A DNA stretch of 8,713 nt, from the NCBI GenBank assembly GCA_031267205.1, contig JAIRZN010000067.1, positions 1 through 8,713 of the forward strand, read 5' to 3'. The position numbers and the translations under genes are program-made. Shown here one piece after another: positions 6,300 through 8,713 of the stretch. The stretch is from Tannerellaceae bacterium (lineage in GTDB: Bacteria; Bacteroidota; Bacteroidia; Bacteroidales; Tannerellaceae). Within the stretch, counting starts at the first letter, position 1; every line of letters starts with the position of its first letter. Under the pieces are notes generated by a model. The model saw only the letters and a list, made by a program, of their open reading frames with translations. It searched no databases and had not been told where the DNA came from.

Positions 6300-8501
6300 A
6301 TGAAACGACTCTTAGCGATTATACTGCCGGCGATCATAGCGTTTGTCTCCTGTCGGCAACCGGACACGGAGCGCGGGCCGGTAGACTACGTGAATCCCTT
6401 AATGGGCGGTATCAGCCATATGCTTGTTCCGACCTATCCGACCGTGAGCCTCCCCAACAGCATGATGCGCGTCTATCCCCTGCGCTCCGACTATACCGGT
6501 AACACGTTGAAAGGCCTGCCTGTGGCGGTAACCAACCACCGTAGCGCATCAGCCGTAAGCATTACCCCCTATCAAGGCGACGAGTCCGCCATATCGGATG
6601 ATATAACGTTAAGCTATGACGGCGAAGAGGTGACGCCTTACCGCTATAAGGTATATCTCGACGAAGCACAGGTGGAAGTCGACTACGCCCCGTCCCGCCA
6701 AAGCGCCGTGTACGGCTTCACCTTTGAAAGGAACGAGGCCCCGTGGCTACTCCTCCGGTCGCGCAACGGAAAGTTTAACGCCGCGGGTAACGTCATACAA
6801 GGCTCACAGCCGTTAGGCGGCAAGGCGTCTGCAAAGCTGTTTTTCTACATCGTGACCGACGTCGTTCCCGTCAAGGCGATAGAAAGCCGGTCGTCAATAG
6901 CCCTGCAATTTCCCGAAAACACCGCCGGGATAGGTCTGCGCTACGGCATATCCTTCATCAGCGAAGAACAGGCGAAGGCGAATCTGGAACGCGAGATACG
7001 GGACTATGATATTGACGCCGTAGCCCTCGCCGGCCGCAAGGCATGGAACGAAGCTCTGGGCAAAATAGACATTCCCGGCGGCACGGACAATGACAAGACT
7101 GTGTTCTACACCTCCCTCTACCGGGTCTTTGAACGTCCCGTCAATATAAGTGAAGACGGGAAGTATTTCAGCGGCTTCGACGGGCAGGTACATGACGACG
7201 GAGGCCGTCCCTTTTATACCGATGACTGGATATGGGATACCTACCGCGCCGCCCACCCGTTGCGCGTCCTTATAGATAAGGATGCCGAAAACGACATCAT
7301 CAACTCTTACCTGCTGATGGCGGAACAGTCGGGCGCAAACTGGATACCGACCTTCCCCGGAGTGACTGGCGACGCCCGCAGCATGAATTCCACGCACAGC
7401 ATAGCGATGGTGATAGACGCATACAACAAAGGCCTGCGGGGCTTTGATCTCGAAAAGGCGTATATTTCATGCAAACAAGGCCTGGAAGAACGCTCCATCA
7501 TTCCCTGGTCCGACATCCCTGCCGGAGAATTAGACGCCTTTTACAGGGAAAAAGGATATTTCCCCGCCCTAAAGCCCGGTGAAACGGAAACAGTCAAAGG
7601 TGTACATTCATGGGAGAAACGCCAGCCTATGGCCGTAACCCTCGGCACATCCTACGACCATTGGTGTCTTTCGCTCATAGCCCGCGAACTCGGCAAAACG
7701 GAAGAGGCCGATTACTACCTGCAATGCTCCTACAACTACCGCAATGTGTTTAACCCCGCGACAGGCTTCTTTCACCCCAAAGACAAGGATGGCAACTTCA
7801 TAGAGCCGCTCGACTACCGCATCTCCGGCGGCCCCGGCGCACGCGACTATTATGATGAAAACAATGCTTACATCTACCGCTGGGACGTTCAGCACAATAT
7901 AGCCGACTTGATAGCCCTGCTCGGCGGAAACGAGCCTTTCATAGACGCTATCGAAGATATGTACAACACTCCTTACGGGATGCCGCGATGGGAGTTCTAC
8001 AACGTTCTGCCCGACCATACCGGTAATGTGGGAATGTTTTCAATGGCCAACGAACCCAGTCTGCATATTCCCTACCTGTATAACTATGCCGGACAACCCT
8101 GGCGCACTCAAAAGCGCATACGCAATCTGCTTGACCAATGGTTTCGCAACGACCTCATGGGCGTGCCCGGCGACGAAGACGGAGGCGGAATGTCGGCGTT
8201 CGTAACATTCAGCCTGATGGGATTCTATCCCGTCACCCCCGGCTCGCCCACCTATAATATAGGCAGCCCCGCGTTCCCCTTAGTGAAAATAAACCTCGGA
8301 AACGGGAAGTATTTTGAAATCAAGGCAAACAATGCCTCCAAAGAAAGCAAATACATACAGTCCGCCCTCCTGAACGGACGCCCCCTAAACCGCCCCTGGT
8401 TCAATCACAGCGACATAGCCGAAGGTGGAATACTGGAACTCGAAATGGGTCCCAAAGCCAATAAAGGATGGGGCATAGCTACTCCTCCGCCTTCGATGTG
8501 A
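6300..8501 (+). CDS. Divergent GH92 alpha-mannosidase, putative lipoprotein
   Basis: 733 residues, starting 13 bp after the upstream stop codon, so co-transcribed with it. The N-terminus MKRLLAIILPAIIAFVSC is a signal peptide with a Cys at 18 in a tolerable lipobox (FVSC), suggesting membrane anchoring. GH92 features: the DYVNPLMGG opening (29-37), PYLYNYAGQPW (591-601), GDEDGGGMSAF (624-634) with the presumed base residues D625/D627, GFYPVTPGSP (641-650), and an aligned presumed acid E520 (DENNAY). It departs from its upstream neighbour: no GF-x-TH-x-(S/P) block in the beta-sandwich, GDEDGGG instead of GDEDNGQ, TLGTSYDHW (448-455 region) instead of TLEYAYDDW, and no HE dipeptide in the alpha-1,2 specificity region (here NVLPDHTGNVGMFS). 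Catalysis looks possible but linkage specificity is probably not alpha-1,2; it may complement the first enzyme. Family assignment is firm, substrate is not. Confidence 0.92.
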   Translation: MKRLLAIILPAIIAFVSCRQPDTERGPVDYVNPLMGGISHMLVPTYPTVSLPNSMMRVYPLRSDYTGNTLKGLPVAVTNHRSASAVSITPYQGDESAISDDITLSYDGEEVTPYRYKVYLDEAQVEVDYAPSRQSAVYGFTFERNEAPWLLLRSRNGKFNAAGNVIQGSQPLGGKASAKLFFYIVTDVVPVKAIESRSSIALQFPENTAGIGLRYGISFISEEQAKANLEREIRDYDIDAVALAGRKAWNEALGKIDIPGGTDNDKTVFYTSLYRVFERPVNISEDGKYFSGFDGQVHDDGGRPFYTDDWIWDTYRAAHPLRVLIDKDAENDIINSYLLMAEQSGANWIPTFPGVTGDARSMNSTHSIAMVIDAYNKGLRGFDLEKAYISCKQGLEERSIIPWSDIPAGELDAFYREKGYFPALKPGETETVKGVHSWEKRQPMAVTLGTSYDHWCLSLIARELGKTEEADYYLQCSYNYRNVFNPATGFFHPKDKDGNFIEPLDYRISGGPGARDYYDENNAYIYRWDVQHNIADLIALLGGNEPFIDAIEDMYNTPYGMPRWEFYNVLPDHTGNVGMFSMANEPSLHIPYLYNYAGQPWRTQKRIRNLLDQWFRNDLMGVPGDEDGGGMSAFVTFSLMGFYPVTPGSPTYNIGSPAFPLVKINLGNGKYFEIKANNASKESKYIQSALLNGRPLNRPWFNHSDIAEGGILELEMGPKANKGWGIATPPPSM

Positions 8502-8519
8502 ACACAAGGCTAAAGTCAT

Positions 8520-8562
8520 GGCCATTGACAATTTCCCGTAGTATGGGTGGTATGGCCTTTTT
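8520..8562 (+). terminator. Probable operon terminator
   Basis: GGCCAT (8520-8525) pairs with ATGGCC (8552-8557), with a possible inner CCC/GGG helix (CCCGTAGTATGGG), followed by five T (8558-8562). It lies 19 bp after the stop of the second GH92 gene. The 26-nt loop makes it weaker than a classical hairpin. Confidence 0.45.
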
Positions 8563-8619
8563 CTTCAACAGGCGTATATTTAGCTATGGACGATAAAAGG
8601 TACAATTAGGATTAATCAC

Positions 8620-8627
8620 TACATTTG
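8620..8627 (+). promoter_or_regulatory. Bacteroidota -7 promoter element for the next gene
   Basis: TACATTTG matches TAnnTTTG fully and lies 30 bp before the ATG at 8658. Transcription would start near 8634, leaving a short AT-rich leader. No good TTTG -33 partner is visible at the expected distance. It suggests the following gene has its own promoter and is not part of the GH92 operon. Confidence 0.5.
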
Positions 8628-8657
8628 GGTCTTTTCTAAATAAATTAACGAGAAACA

Positions 8658-8713
8658 ATGAAGCTGAAGTATCATTCCATTCCTGCCGCCGTGTTGTTTG
8701 TTATAACGACGGC
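8658..8713 (+). CDS. Start of an exported protein of unknown function (cut by window end)
   Basis: ATG at 8658 opens MKLKYHSIPAAVLFVITT and the frame leaves the window after 18 complete codons. A basic N-terminus followed by a hydrophobic stretch is the start of a signal peptide. The ATG follows AGAAACA in an AT-rich leader and is preceded by the TACATTTG promoter element. Nothing can be said about function; another glycan-utilisation gene would fit the neighbourhood but is only a guess. Confidence 0.55.
   Translation, partial: MKLKYHSIPAAVLFVITT

Overview
The window looks like a chromosomal piece of a Bacteroidota gut-type or polysaccharide-degrading bacterium (Bacteroidales, Bacteroides/Parabacteroides-like). 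The grounds are two family GH92 alpha-mannosidases, promoters of the Bacteroidota TAnnTTTG type, AT-rich start regions without Shine-Dalgarno sequences, and a large exported protein with an IgGFc-binding-type domain. The species cannot be named from the sequence alone.

Layout. Positions 1-2150 (minus strand) hold the first 716 codons of a large exported protein that runs off the left edge; its reading frame stays open over the whole stretch. Positions 2151-3217 are a gene-free interval unusually rich in structure: two back-to-back perfect hairpins (2244-2296), a 219-bp segment bounded by 26-bp inverted repeats (2351-2376 and 2544-2569) with one strong promoter inside, a rho-independent terminator (2633-2656), a 14-bp tandem duplication, and a long inverted repeat (2751-2842). 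Positions 3218-6286 and 6300-8501 (plus strand) are two GH92 genes 13 bp apart, almost certainly one operon. The first is a fusion of an endonuclease/exonuclease/phosphatase (EEP) module to GH92; the second is a divergent GH92 lipoprotein. A probable terminator follows (8520-8562), then a promoter (8620-8627) and the first 18 codons of another exported protein.

How it may work. The most interesting element is the 2351-2569 segment, which has the architecture of an invertible (phase-variable) promoter. As given, its promoter points right, away from the surface-protein gene, and would produce only a transcript of about 110 nt ending at the 2633-2656 terminator. Inverted, it would point left into the surface-protein gene. 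So the assembled orientation would be OFF for that protein, and the terminator would insulate the mannosidase operon. The two GH92 enzymes are predicted to trim alpha-mannosides in the periplasm or at a membrane. The EEP module suggests phosphate-bearing mannan or glycans as substrate, but that is inference. No recombinase, SusC/SusD pair or regulator gene lies in the window.
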